A stretch of 64,000 nt of DNA, taken from assembly GCF_024349685.1 (NCBI RefSeq), contig NZ_AP025944.1:1494001-1558000 (forward strand), given 5' to 3'. Under the pieces are notes generated by a model, which was given only the letters and a program-made list of their open reading frames with translations, had not been told where the DNA came from and searched no databases. Position 1 is the first letter of the stretch; each line of letters opens with the position of its first letter. This stretch comes from Pseudomonas sp. LRP2-20 (GTDB lineage: Bacteria > Pseudomonadota > Gammaproteobacteria > Pseudomonadales > Pseudomonadaceae). Positions 1-7,040 of the stretch are shown here, piece by piece. A program made the translations under genes and the position numbers.

Positions 1-89
1 GCCAGGCCGATGGCGGCGTGGAGCAGTGGATGTTGGTCGAGGGTGCCCCACAGGTCGAGGCTGTCACGCCAGATGCGTTGGATGTCCAT
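1..89 (-). CDS. 5' end of an unidentified protein, cut by the window edge
   Basis: An open frame begins at an ATG on the minus strand (complement of 87-89) and runs off the left edge without a stop. It gives about 29 residues starting MDIQRIWRDSLDLW and continuing with a hydrophilic-to-mixed stretch. It is divergent from the helicase gene at 196, and the 106 bp between them would hold both promoters. No clear Shine-Dalgarno sequence is visible. The N-terminus would suit a membrane protein of the mechanosensitive channel type, but this cannot be shown from so short a piece. The function is unknown. Confidence 0.5.
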   Translation of the reverse strand, partial: MDIQRIWRDSLDLWGTLDQHPLLHAAIGL

Positions 90-195
90 AAGCTTGTAAA
101 CCGGTCTATTGCAGCGAAACGAAGCGCCATTAGAGCGCGGATGGCGAGAAAGTTGCTAAAAGAAATTCGGCTAAGGCGGCAGAAAACGTTACCCT

Positions 196-1557
196 ATGCA
201 ACTGAATTTCCCGCACTTGCCTGAGGTTACCTCCGTGTTCTCCCAATTCGCCCTGCACGAACGCCTGCTTAAAGCCGTGGCCGAGCTTAAATTTGTCGAG
301 CCAACCCCGGTGCAGGCCGCGGCCATCCCCCTGGCCCTGCAAGGGCGCGACCTGCGCGTGACCGCGCAGACGGGCAGCGGCAAGACCGCGGCGTTCGTCC
401 TGCCGCTGCTCAACCGCCTGGTCGACCTGAAAGGCGGGCGGGTAGAGATCCGCTCGTTGATCCTGCTGCCGACCCGCGAACTGGCCCAGCAGACTCTCAA
501 GCAAGTGCAACTGTTCTCGCAGTTCACCTACATCAAGGCGGGCCTGGTCACCGGCGGTGAAGACTTCAAGGAACAGGCCGCCATGCTGCGCAAGGTGCCG
601 GACGTGCTGATCGGCACCCCGGGCCGCCTGCTCGAGCATCTCAACGCCGGCAACCTCGACCTGTCCCACGTGCAAGTGATGATCCTCGACGAAGCCGACC
701 GCATGCTCGACATGGGCTTCGCCGAGGACATGGAGCGCCTGTGCAAGGAGTGCGAGAACCGCGAGCAGACCCTGCTGTTCTCCGCCACCACCGGCGGCGC
801 GGCCCTGCGCGACATCATCGGCAAGGTCCTGAAAGACCCTGAGCACCTGATGCTCAACAGCGTCTCGCAGCTGGCCGAAGGCACCCGCCAGCAGATCATC
901 ACCGCCGACCACGACCAGCACAAAGAGCAGATCGTGCAGTGGCTGCTGGCCAACGAGACCTTCGACAAGGCGATCATCTTCACCAACACCCGCGCCCTGG
1001 CCGATCGCATCTACGGCCACCTGGTGGCCAAGGACGTGAAAGCCTTCGTGCTGCACGGCGAGAAGGACCAGAAGGACCGCAAGCTGGCCATCGAGCGCTT
1101 CAAGCAGGGCAGCTCCAAGGTACTGGTCGCCACCGACGTGGCGGCCCGTGGCCTGGACATCGACGGCCTGGACCTGGTGATCAACTTCGACATGCCACGC
1201 AGCGGCGACGAGTACGTGCACCGCGTGGGCCGTACCGGCCGTGCCGGTGGTGAAGGCCTGGCGATCTCGCTGATCACCCACAATGACTGGAACCTGATGT
1301 CCAGCATCGAGCGCTACCTCAAGCAGCAGTTCGAGCGCCGGGTGATCAAGGAAGTGAAGGGCACCTACAGCGGGCCGAAGAAGGTCAAGGCCTCGGGCAA
1401 GGCGGTGGGCGCCAAGAAGAAGAAGGTCGACAAGAAGACTGGCGAGAAAAAGGCTGCTGCTAAGCGCAAGCCGACCGCCAAGCCACGGCCGAATGCGCCG
1501 CTGGCCAGCTCCGATGGCCTGGCGCCGCTGAAGAAGCGCAAGCCGGCAGCTGAGTAA
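196..1557 (+). CDS. DEAD-box ATP-dependent RNA helicase
   Basis: A 453-residue superfamily 2 RNA helicase that unwinds short RNA duplexes with ATP, probably in ribosome assembly or RNA decay in the cytoplasm. The motifs appear in order: a Q-motif (KFVEPTPVQ), motif I AQTGSGKT, motif Ia PTRELAQQ, motif II LDEADRMLD, motif III SATT, then in the second RecA domain ARGLDIDGLD and motif VI HRVGRTGR. The last 80 residues or so form a lysine-rich, probably disordered tail of the kind that gives RhlE/SrmB-like helicases non-specific RNA binding. I cannot tell which RhlE/SrmB subgroup it belongs to. A strong hairpin follows the stop codon. Confidence 0.93.
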   Translation: MQLNFPHLPEVTSVFSQFALHERLLKAVAELKFVEPTPVQAAAIPLALQGRDLRVTAQTGSGKTAAFVLPLLNRLVDLKGGRVEIRSLILLPTRELAQQTLKQVQLFSQFTYIKAGLVTGGEDFKEQAAMLRKVPDVLIGTPGRLLEHLNAGNLDLSHVQVMILDEADRMLDMGFAEDMERLCKECENREQTLLFSATTGGAALRDIIGKVLKDPEHLMLNSVSQLAEGTRQQIITADHDQHKEQIVQWLLANETFDKAIIFTNTRALADRIYGHLVAKDVKAFVLHGEKDQKDRKLAIERFKQGSSKVLVATDVAARGLDIDGLDLVINFDMPRSGDEYVHRVGRTGRAGGEGLAISLITHNDWNLMSSIERYLKQQFERRVIKEVKGTYSGPKKVKASGKAVGAKKKKVDKKTGEKKAAAKRKPTAKPRPNAPLASSDGLAPLKKRKPAAE

Positions 1558-1570
1558 TATTCGATAGCGG

Positions 1571-1611
1571 TGCTGGCTTCTTCGCGTAGAACCGCCGCGA
1601 AGAAGCCAGCA
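1571..1611. terminator. Hairpin after the helicase gene
   Basis: A perfect 16-bp inverted repeat (TGCTGGCTTCTTCGCG and its complement, 1571-1586 and 1596-1611) with a 9-nt loop lies between two convergent genes. It lacks a long T run, so it may be a transcription stop or an mRNA 3'-end stabiliser for either side. Confidence 0.6.
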
Positions 1612-1622
1612 CAGGCTATTAC

Positions 1623-1895
1623 CTATTCAGCCTTTTTCTCCGCCTGTTTCAGCTCCTTGATCCGCTTGTCGATCAATTGACACTTGTCGGGCAAGTCCTT
1701 GCTCGCCGTCCCCAGCTCCATCCCCTGGAGCTCATCATTGATCTCTTTGGCCTTCTGCGGGTTCTGCTCGGTCAGCTGAGTGACCAATCCGGCCAGCTCT
1801 TCACGTTTCTCTGTCGCTTCTTCCGGCGTGCAGGCCCAGGCGGGCAGGGCACAGCACAGGGCGGTGGCACAGGCGATGCGCAGCAGCGGTTTCAT
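1623..1895 (-). CDS. Small secreted hypothetical protein
   Basis: This 90-residue protein starts with a classic signal peptide (MKPLLRIACATALCCALPAWA) and a likely signal peptidase I site after AWA, leaving a mature, charged, probably helical periplasmic domain of about 70 residues. Two cysteines in the mature part (CTPEE near its start, and DKCQ) could form a disulfide. The C-terminal third is rich in Lys and Glu. The gene faces the helicase gene tail to tail. I recognise it only as a small conserved Pseudomonas protein of unknown role. Confidence 0.75.
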   Translation of the reverse strand: MKPLLRIACATALCCALPAWACTPEEATEKREELAGLVTQLTEQNPQKAKEINDELQGMELGTASKDLPDKCQLIDKRIKELKQAEKKAE

Positions 1896-1965
1896 CCTTT
1901 CTACCTCCGGCGGGGGTGATGCCCGGTGGAGGCGCTTGGCAGACGGTTAGTTCAGCGGCAACGAC

Positions 1966-2126
1966 CGGTGGCTATACCTCTGGGTATTTACCGCGATCCC
2001 CCTCGGCTCCTTCGTCGATATCCTTCAGGGCCAGCTGACCGAAACCGAGTGGATGTGGCCAAGCTGATTACTGGGAATGCGGAGTTGTTTCGGTTGTTTA
2101 TCAATTACCTGGCGAAAAATAGCTGA
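1966..2126 (+). pseudogene. Possible frameshifted remnant of a small membrane protein gene
   Basis: Reading from 1966 gives RWLYLWVFTAIPLGSFVDIL followed by GQLTETEWMW, which looks like real coding sequence with one membrane segment. The frame then hits a stop. Shifting by one base at about 2058 lets it continue as AKLITGNAELFRLFINYLAK to a stop at 2126. No good start codon or ribosome site is present upstream. This is a tentative reading of an otherwise empty 234-bp gap between two minus-strand genes. Confidence 0.3.
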
Positions 2127-2129
2127 TGC

Positions 2130-2423
2130 TCAATGGGCAAGGTGAGGTTTGGCCGCCATATCTATGCCCAGTGCCTTCATTACTGCCAGAAAGGATTTGA
2201 GCGTTGGGTTGCCATGCTCGCTGAACGAGCGATAAAGCTGTTCACGGGAAAGGCCAGTCTCTTTTGCCAACTCACTCATTCCCTTGGCCCGTGCCACGAC
2301 GCCGACGGCTTTCGCAACATAGCCAGCATCGCCTGTCTCCAGCGCATCTGTCATGAAATGCGCTATTGCCTCAGGTGTGGTGAGGTAATCCGCTGGATCG
2401 AATTCGAAGAATTTCTCAGTCAT
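2130..2423 (-). CDS. HigA-type antitoxin, helix-turn-helix
   Basis: A 97-residue protein whose C-terminal half is a Cro/C1-type helix-turn-helix (GMSELAKETGLSREQLYRSF, then NPTLKSFLAVMKALGIDM), as in the HigA/addiction-module antitoxin family. It would neutralise the toxin encoded just upstream and repress the operon. I chose the start MTEKFFEFD rather than an in-frame ATG further upstream (2498), because it overlaps the toxin stop by 8 bp, the usual translationally coupled arrangement. The toxin-first order matches higBA loci. Confidence 0.85.
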   Translation of the reverse strand: MTEKFFEFDPADYLTTPEAIAHFMTDALETGDAGYVAKAVGVVARAKGMSELAKETGLSREQLYRSFSEHGNPTLKSFLAVMKALGIDMAAKPHLAH

Positions 2424-2718
2424 TTTGCATCCTCCACGAACGCAGAATCTGGTGGGCAGCCCTGATATCTCTTGGTTGACTACTTTTGTCACCACCACAA
2501 AGCAGAATTACCCACGTATCACCCGATTGGTGAAAGTACACCCGGTAACCCGGACCATAGTGAATCCTCAGTTCACTGATACCTTGGCCAACGGGAGAGA
2601 CGTCGCCTGGCATGCCTTCCACAAGCCGATTGATGCGGGAGATGATCCTGACCCTCGCATTGGCATCTCGAAGCCCGACTATCCATTTTCTGAAACTGCT
2701 GGATTCTAATTTTTTCAT
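2416..2718 (-). CDS. RelE/HigB-type toxin
   Basis: A 100-residue protein of the RelE/ParE superfamily, in the subgroup once annotated as addiction module killer protein. Typical elements are the N-terminal helix pair (FRKWIVGLRDANARVRIISRINRL), the basic ELRIHYGPGYRVYF strand block and the LLCGGDKSSQ loop, followed by a C-terminal helix. By family it would cleave ribosome-bound mRNA. It is first in a two-gene operon. The start MKKLESS (2718) is preferred to 2745, because the latter lies inside a palindrome that looks like the operator and -10 region. Confidence 0.85.
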   Translation of the reverse strand: MKKLESSSFRKWIVGLRDANARVRIISRINRLVEGMPGDVSPVGQGISELRIHYGPGYRVYFHQSGDTWVILLCGGDKSSQPRDIRAAHQILRSWRMQND

Positions 2719-2722
2719 CGGG

Positions 2723-2748
2723 CGAATGTAGTTTATAAAATACATTCG
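2723..2748 (-). promoter_or_regulatory. Palindromic operator over the toxin-antitoxin promoter
   Basis: Perfect 8-bp arms CGAATGTA and TACATTCG flank a 10-bp AT-rich centre that, on the minus strand, reads TTTTATAAAC and could hold the -10 element (for example TATTTT at 2742-2737). The palindrome ends 5 bp before the toxin ATG. It is the expected type of site for autorepression by the antitoxin complex. Confidence 0.65.
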
Positions 2749-2945
2749 CGGGACGCAGCAAATAGTTTCTACCTTTTGCCACTTGTTACCTGATGTGAGC
2801 GACCTTGCGTCATGCCGTTCCAGTTCCGGATTCTGTCGTAGTCACATTCGGCAAGATTCGTGTCTAGGTAACTTTTGGAACACTCCCGCCTGCCAACAGG
2901 TCCCAACCTGTGTACCCCCTTCGTCCACAGCAGGAGGCCATCTCC

Positions 2946-3341
2946 ATGAGCAGCACCTACGACTGGGACCTGATCGAGCGTTTGCTGCACGAAGTGCAGA
3001 ACGGCGCCGGTCACAGCTTCACGCCACGCCCCTATGCCGAGCAGCATGCTGCGGCACTGGCCGCCAAAGGCCAGCAGGTGGGCGACCTGGACCACCTCAA
3101 GACCCGTGCCTGCGAATACGAAAAGCTGCTGTTCGAGCGCGGCTTCATCGAGAGCCGGCCGCAAGAGGATGGCGGCAATGGCGAGAATTTCGTGCTCACC
3201 GAGCGTGGTTCGCGGCTGTTGAGCCTGATCGACAGCAGCATTCCGGGCTTCGAGCACCCGCGTCAGGTGCTGGATGAGCAGGAAGACGGGCTGGACGAGA
3301 ATACCTTCGACCAGGTGTCGGCCAAGGCGCAAATCGCTTGA
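2946..3341 (+). CDS. Conserved small protein, possible winged-helix regulator
   Basis: A 131-residue soluble protein starting MSSTYDWDLIERLLHEVQNG, with a strong AGGAGG ribosome site 9 bp upstream. The layout (a long first helix, a region around residues 40-70 ending in FERGFIESRP, then a FVLTERGSRLLSLI stretch) resembles a winged-helix domain in which LTERG marks the wing and last helix, as in PadR/MarR-like proteins. The acidic C-terminus (LDEQEDGLDENTF) is probably flexible. It stands alone downstream of the toxin-antitoxin operon. The regulator assignment is inference from pattern only. Confidence 0.75.
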   Translation: MSSTYDWDLIERLLHEVQNGAGHSFTPRPYAEQHAAALAAKGQQVGDLDHLKTRACEYEKLLFERGFIESRPQEDGGNGENFVLTERGSRLLSLIDSSIPGFEHPRQVLDEQEDGLDENTFDQVSAKAQIA

Positions 3342-3447
3342 GGTCGTTTTGAGGCTGGCAAGGGCGGGCCGGGAAACCCGATAATCGGTACTCCTTGAAG
3401 ACTGCCGAGCCATTGCCCATGCCCCCGACTACCCAAAAGGCCCGCCC

Positions 3448-4374
3448 ATGAGCGCGGCCCGCAAGAACCCCGATGCCTTTGCCTTCCAGGTAATGCTGGG
3501 GCTGTGCCTGATCTGGGGCTGCCAGCAGGTGCTGATCAAGACCGCGGCGGTGGATATCGCACCGGTGATGCAAGCCGCCCTGCGTAACTGCATTGCCGCG
3601 CTGCTGGTGGGCGCGATGATCTGCTGGCGTGGCGGCTGGGAACAGCTGGGCACTACCTGGCGAGCAGGGCTGCTGGCCGGTGGCTTGTTCGGGCTGGAGT
3701 TTCTGTTCATCGCCGAGGGGCTGAAACTGACCTCGGCGGCGCACATGTCGGTGTTCCTCTATACCGCGCCAGTGTTCACGGCGCTGGGCCTGCACTTCAT
3801 GTTGCCCAGCGAACGGCTGCGGTTATTGCAGTGGCTGGGTATCTTGCTGGCCTTTGCCGGGATTGCGATGGCATTTGCGGGGGGGCTGTCGTTCGCCGAA
3901 ATGGATGGGCGCATGCTGCTGGGCGATGCCTTAGGCGTGCTCGCCGGGCTGGCCTGGGGCGCGACCACGGTGGTGGTGCGTGGTTCGCGCCTGTCGGAGG
4001 CACCGGCGACCCTGACCCTGTTCTATCAGTTGGCGGTGGGGTTTGCCGGTTTGCTGCTGATCGCCCTGGTCAGCGGGCAGATTGGCGATGTGAGATTGAC
4101 GCCGCTGGCGGTGGGCAGCGTGCTGTTCCAGGGGATCGTCGTGTCGTTCATCAGCTACCTGACCTGGTTCTGGCTGTTGCGCAAGTACCTGGCTTCCAAC
4201 CTGGCGGTGTTTTCGTTCATCACGCCCTTGTTCGGGGTCACCTTCGGCGTTGTGCTGTTGGGTGAGCCGTTGAGTCTGAATTTCGTGGTTGGGGCAGTGA
4301 TGGTGCTGCTGGGCGTGATTCTGGTGAGTGCCGAGCCTTGGGTGAAGCAGCAATTGCGCAGGTTTGTGGGTTAG
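3448..4374 (+). CDS. DMT-family (EamA) inner-membrane transporter
   Basis: This 308-residue protein has about ten predicted hydrophobic segments arranged as two EamA repeats, the first opening LGLCLIWGCQQVLIKTAAVD and the second beginning around residue 160 (LGVLAGLAWGATTVVVRG). The family exports or imports small metabolites such as amino acids, nucleosides or drug-like molecules. The substrate cannot be read from sequence. The N-terminus is short and cytoplasmic. The gene is convergent with an MFS gene across a 44-bp palindrome. Confidence 0.9.
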   Translation: MSAARKNPDAFAFQVMLGLCLIWGCQQVLIKTAAVDIAPVMQAALRNCIAALLVGAMICWRGGWEQLGTTWRAGLLAGGLFGLEFLFIAEGLKLTSAAHMSVFLYTAPVFTALGLHFMLPSERLRLLQWLGILLAFAGIAMAFAGGLSFAEMDGRMLLGDALGVLAGLAWGATTVVVRGSRLSEAPATLTLFYQLAVGFAGLLLIALVSGQIGDVRLTPLAVGSVLFQGIVVSFISYLTWFWLLRKYLASNLAVFSFITPLFGVTFGVVLLGEPLSLNFVVGAVMVLLGVILVSAEPWVKQQLRRFVG

Positions 4375-4382
4375 AGTTTGCC

Positions 4383-4426
4383 AGTACCGGCCCTTTCGCG
4401 GGCTTGCCCGCGAAAGGGCCGGTACT
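4383..4426. repeat. Perfect 44-bp palindrome made of REP sequence
   Basis: 21-bp arms (AGTACCGGCCCTTTCGCGGGC and its complement) are separated by only 2 bp, between two convergent genes. It is a head-to-head compaction of the P. putida REP core and probably ends transcription from both sides. Confidence 0.8.
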
Positions 4427-4441
4427 GAAAACCTCTGAACT

Positions 4442-5611
4442 TCAGGCTATTCGGGTTGCTGCCTGGCAACCCTGACGGCTTCGTACGCTGGTCAAGATCA
4501 GCACGCCTGCCACTCCAAATCCCGCCGCAGCCAGCACCAGCGCCGGCTGCAGGCTCCCGCTGTAATGGTTGCTCAGCGCTGCCAGCAGCGGCCCACTCAA
4601 CTGCCCGAGGGCAAAGCACGCGGTCAGCAGCCCGGCATTGCGCTGCGTGGCATGCGGTGCCAGTTCCCGCGAGCGCTGCATCACCAGTTGCATGCACGCC
4701 AGGAATGGCCCGCCGCACAGCACCACACCCAGTGCCAGGCCAACACCCCCGCCCATCAGGCAGGCCAGAACCCCCAAGCCTTGCAACCACAGGGTCAGCG
4801 TCAGCCAGGCCGAAGTGCGGCCCGTCCGGCGCAGGCTCACCAGCACCACACCGAGTGCCGCCGCCAGGCCGAACGCTGGCCAGAACAGGTCAGCCATCCA
4901 GTTGCCGCCGAACTGCTGGTTGGCCATCTGCGACAGGAAGGTGGCCGGCAGGATGTAGCCCACACCGTACAAGGCATAGACCAGGCCCAGGCGGCCGATG
5001 CCGACGCTGCGGGTCGGCCCCGGCTGCGAGGCGGCGGGTACCACGGCAGGTTGCAGCGCGCGAGGCAGCCAGGGGCGTACAGCCAGCAGCATGACCAGCG
5101 CCGCAACGGCATAGACCAGCCACAGTGCCGCCGAACCCAGCCCCAGCAGATGCGCGACCAGTGCCAGCAAACCGGTCAGCGCAATGCCCACTCCAGGCCC
5201 GGCGAACACCAGTGCCCCGAGGCGCTGACGGTTGTGGGCATTGGCCACTTGCTGGCTGAGGCTTGTGATCATCACCAGCACCCAGGCACTGGCCACGCCG
5301 GTACCGAAGCGCAGCAGCAGGTGGCTCCAGAATCCGTCCGCAGCCCAGGAGGCCAGGGTCAGCAGCACGCACAACCACAGGCCACCGTGCAGGCGCAGTT
5401 TTACCTGGTTAGGCCGGCGGGCGTACATGGCGTCCACGGCGCCGAGGAAGTAACCGAGGTAATTGGCTGCCGCGACCAGCCCGGCGGCGGTGAGGTCGAA
5501 CTGGCCTTCGGCGATCAGTTGTGGCAATTGCGGAGTGAGGGCAAAGCGGCCGATGCCCATGGCCATCATCAGCGCCACGGCGCTGGCCAGCAGTTGTACG
5601 AACGGCGACAT
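4442..5611 (-). CDS. MFS transporter of the YbfB/YjiJ type
   Basis: A 389-residue protein with about 12 hydrophobic segments. It opens with FVQLLASAVALMMAMGIGRF followed by LTPQLPQL, which is characteristic of YbfB/YjiJ-family major facilitator proteins. A second half beginning near residue 210 (GLVYALYGVGYILPATFLSQ) repeats the fold. It is probably an exporter of unknown substrate. It is divergent from a LysR gene across 106 bp that hold a perfect LysR-type dyad, so it is the likely target of that regulator. Confidence 0.88.
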   Translation of the reverse strand: MSPFVQLLASAVALMMAMGIGRFALTPQLPQLIAEGQFDLTAAGLVAAANYLGYFLGAVDAMYARRPNQVKLRLHGGLWLCVLLTLASWAADGFWSHLLLRFGTGVASAWVLVMITSLSQQVANAHNRQRLGALVFAGPGVGIALTGLLALVAHLLGLGSAALWLVYAVAALVMLLAVRPWLPRALQPAVVPAASQPGPTRSVGIGRLGLVYALYGVGYILPATFLSQMANQQFGGNWMADLFWPAFGLAAALGVVLVSLRRTGRTSAWLTLTLWLQGLGVLACLMGGGVGLALGVVLCGGPFLACMQLVMQRSRELAPHATQRNAGLLTACFALGQLSGPLLAALSNHYSGSLQPALVLAAAGFGVAGVLILTSVRSRQGCQAATRIA

Positions 5612-5666
5612 GAGGAATCTCCTGCGCGAATCAATGCGATGGATGGCAGGTTAGGGCGGATTGACT

Positions 5667-5681
5667 TTCAATAAAATTGAA
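5667..5681 (+). promoter_or_regulatory. LysR-type dyad between the MFS gene and its regulator
   Basis: TTCAATAAAATTGAA is a perfect 6-bp inverted repeat with a 3-bp centre and fits the T-N11-A rule of LysR-type binding sites. It lies 56 bp upstream of the MFS start and 37 bp upstream of the LysR start. Confidence 0.65.
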
Positions 5682-5717
5682 TAATGATGATCAAGTTGTT
5701 CTGTTTTGGAGAATGCA

Positions 5718-6611
5718 ATGGAGTTCAGCCAACTGCGTATCTTCCAGGCCGTGGCCGAGGAAGGTTCGGTAACCCGCGCCGCCGAGCGCCTGCACCGGGT
5801 GCCGTCGAACCTGTCGACGCGCCTGCGCCAACTGGAGGAGCAACTGGGGGTGGAGCTGTTCCTGCGTGAGCGCCAGCGCCTGCAGTTGTCGCCCGCTGGC
5901 AAGGTGTTGCTCGATTACGCCAACCGTTTGGCGGCGCTGCATGATGAAGCCGTGGCGGCGGTGCAGGGTGGGCAGCCGGCCGGCGATTTTGTGCTGGGCA
6001 CCATGTACAGCACCGCCGCCATCCACTTGCCAGCATTGTTGGCGCGCTACCACCAGCAATACCCGGCGGTGAACCTGCAGGTACAGGCGGCACCCAGCGG
6101 CGACCTGCTTGAAGGTTTGCTCAGCCATCGGCTGGATGCGGCGCTGGTGGACGGCCCGCCGAGCCTGGCCGGGCTGGATGGTGTGCCGCTGTGCGATGAA
6201 GTGCTGGTGCTGATCACCAGCCCCGAGCACCCGGCGGTGCGCAGTGCCAAGGACGTGGCGGGCAAGGCGGTGTTCACCTTCCGCCAGGGCTGTTCCTACC
6301 GGATGCGCCTGGAGGCCTGGTACGCCCATGACCACACGCCCATGGGGCGAGTGATGGAAATCGAGTCGTACCAGAGCATGCTGGCCTGCGTGATCGCGGG
6401 TGCAGGGGTGGCGTTGATGGCGCAATCGATGCTCGACAGCCTGCCTGGGCGTGACCGGGTTCGCGCCCACCGCCTGCAATCGCCATTCGATCACGCGGAA
6501 ACCTGGCTGATGTGGCGCCAGGGCATGCGCGGGGCGAATTTGCAGGCCTGGATCGATTTGCAACAAAGCGAAACGATTAACCAGTCGTCGGAATGCGCCG
6601 TTTCCGCTTGA
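5718..6611 (+). CDS. LysR-family transcriptional regulator
   Basis: This 297-residue protein has the LysR helix-turn-helix in its first 60 residues (MEFSQLRIFQAVAEEGSVTR ... PSNLSTRLRQLEEQLGVELF) and a periplasmic-binding-like effector domain from about residue 90. The ATG at 5718 is chosen over an in-frame TTG at 5706 because GGAG lies 7 bp upstream and the protein then starts at the family-typical MEFSQLRIF. It probably controls the divergent MFS exporter through the dyad between them. The effector is unknown. Confidence 0.92.
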   Translation: MEFSQLRIFQAVAEEGSVTRAAERLHRVPSNLSTRLRQLEEQLGVELFLRERQRLQLSPAGKVLLDYANRLAALHDEAVAAVQGGQPAGDFVLGTMYSTAAIHLPALLARYHQQYPAVNLQVQAAPSGDLLEGLLSHRLDAALVDGPPSLAGLDGVPLCDEVLVLITSPEHPAVRSAKDVAGKAVFTFRQGCSYRMRLEAWYAHDHTPMGRVMEIESYQSMLACVIAGAGVALMAQSMLDSLPGRDRVRAHRLQSPFDHAETWLMWRQGMRGANLQAWIDLQQSETINQSSECAVSA

Positions 6612-6621
6612 TCCGCGTCAA
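6608..6621 (+). promoter_or_regulatory. Anr/FNR-type box
   Basis: TTGATCCGCGTCAA matches the Anr/FNR consensus TTGAT-N4-ATCAA at nine of ten defined positions. It overlaps the end of the upstream LysR gene. A TATGAT at 6673-6678 could be the -10 element, putting the box about 71 bp upstream of the start of transcription, one of the spacings used by FNR-type activators. Confidence 0.6.
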
Positions 6622-6735
6622 GCTAGGCCATATCTGTAGGAACAAGAGCATGCGTAGTACAGGACATCGGACTATGATCTGTATGAAACATCGCAGGATT
6701 GAATTGCCGTGAGGCTGACCCGTCAAGGGGGCACT

Positions 6736-6864
6736 ATGAAAAACCAAATGTTCAACTGGCTCCACGACCTGGCCGTCGCTTTGGGGCTGATTCCACCACC
6801 CTTGCAGCCGGTGCCGATCCCGACTGATGAAGAGCAGCGCCAGCGCCAGCCGCGTCGTCGCTGA
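6736..6864 (+). CDS. PA1414-family small protein
   Basis: A 42-residue frame (MKNQMFNWLHDLAVALGLIP then PPLQPVPIPTDEEQRQRQ) with an AAGGGGG ribosome site. It has an amphipathic helix, a proline-rich turn and an arginine-rich end. I recognise it as the PA1414 family, found across Pseudomonas. The frame lies inside the putative SicX-like transcript, so the locus may be coding, regulatory RNA, or both. Conservation of the amino acid pattern favours real translation at least in part. Confidence 0.65.
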   Translation: MKNQMFNWLHDLAVALGLIPPPLQPVPIPTDEEQRQRQPRRR

Positions 6865-6869
6865 AATGC

Positions 6870-6910
6870 AAAAGGCCGCAGCATCTGACCGATGCTGCGG
6901 CCTTTTTGTT
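6870..6910 (+). terminator. Intrinsic terminator of the PA1414-like unit
   Basis: A 14-bp perfect stem AAGGCCGCAGCATC with a 5-nt loop TGACC is followed by TTTTTGTTT. This is a textbook Rho-independent terminator. Confidence 0.85.
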
Positions 6911-6940
6911 TCTGCAAGATTTGTCTCGCCTGTGCGGGCC

Positions 6941-7025
6941 TCTTCGCGGGCAAGCCCGCTCCCACAGGGATCGCATGGCTTCAAGGCCTGTTGCGATCCT
7001 GTGGGAGCGGGCTTGCCCGCGAAGA
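6941..7025. repeat. Inverted REP pair
   Basis: Two copies of the TTCGCGGGCAAGCCCGCTC element in head-to-head orientation around a short spacer, downstream of the symporter gene. Confidence 0.85.
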
Positions 7026-7040
7026 ACCTGATGCGATCGA

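Larger units (their letters stand above)
6640..6910 (+). ncRNA. Probable SicX-like low-oxygen RNA at the PA1414 locus
   Basis: This small transcription unit has an Anr-type box and a TATGAT -10 upstream, a 42-codon frame, and a strong intrinsic terminator (stem 6872-6885/6891-6904, then TTT). In P. aeruginosa the equivalent locus, PA1414 next to a LysR gene, was reported to work as the Anr-dependent small RNA SicX. Gene order nearby (a LysR gene before it, a sodium symporter and guanidinobutyrase after it) matches PA1413-PA1421. The exact 5' end is not known; the start given is approximate. Confidence 0.5.

Noticed and set aside
130..1281. A 383-codon antisense frame over the helicase gene
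   Set aside because: It lies almost entirely over the helicase motifs on the other strand and has no recognisable domain.
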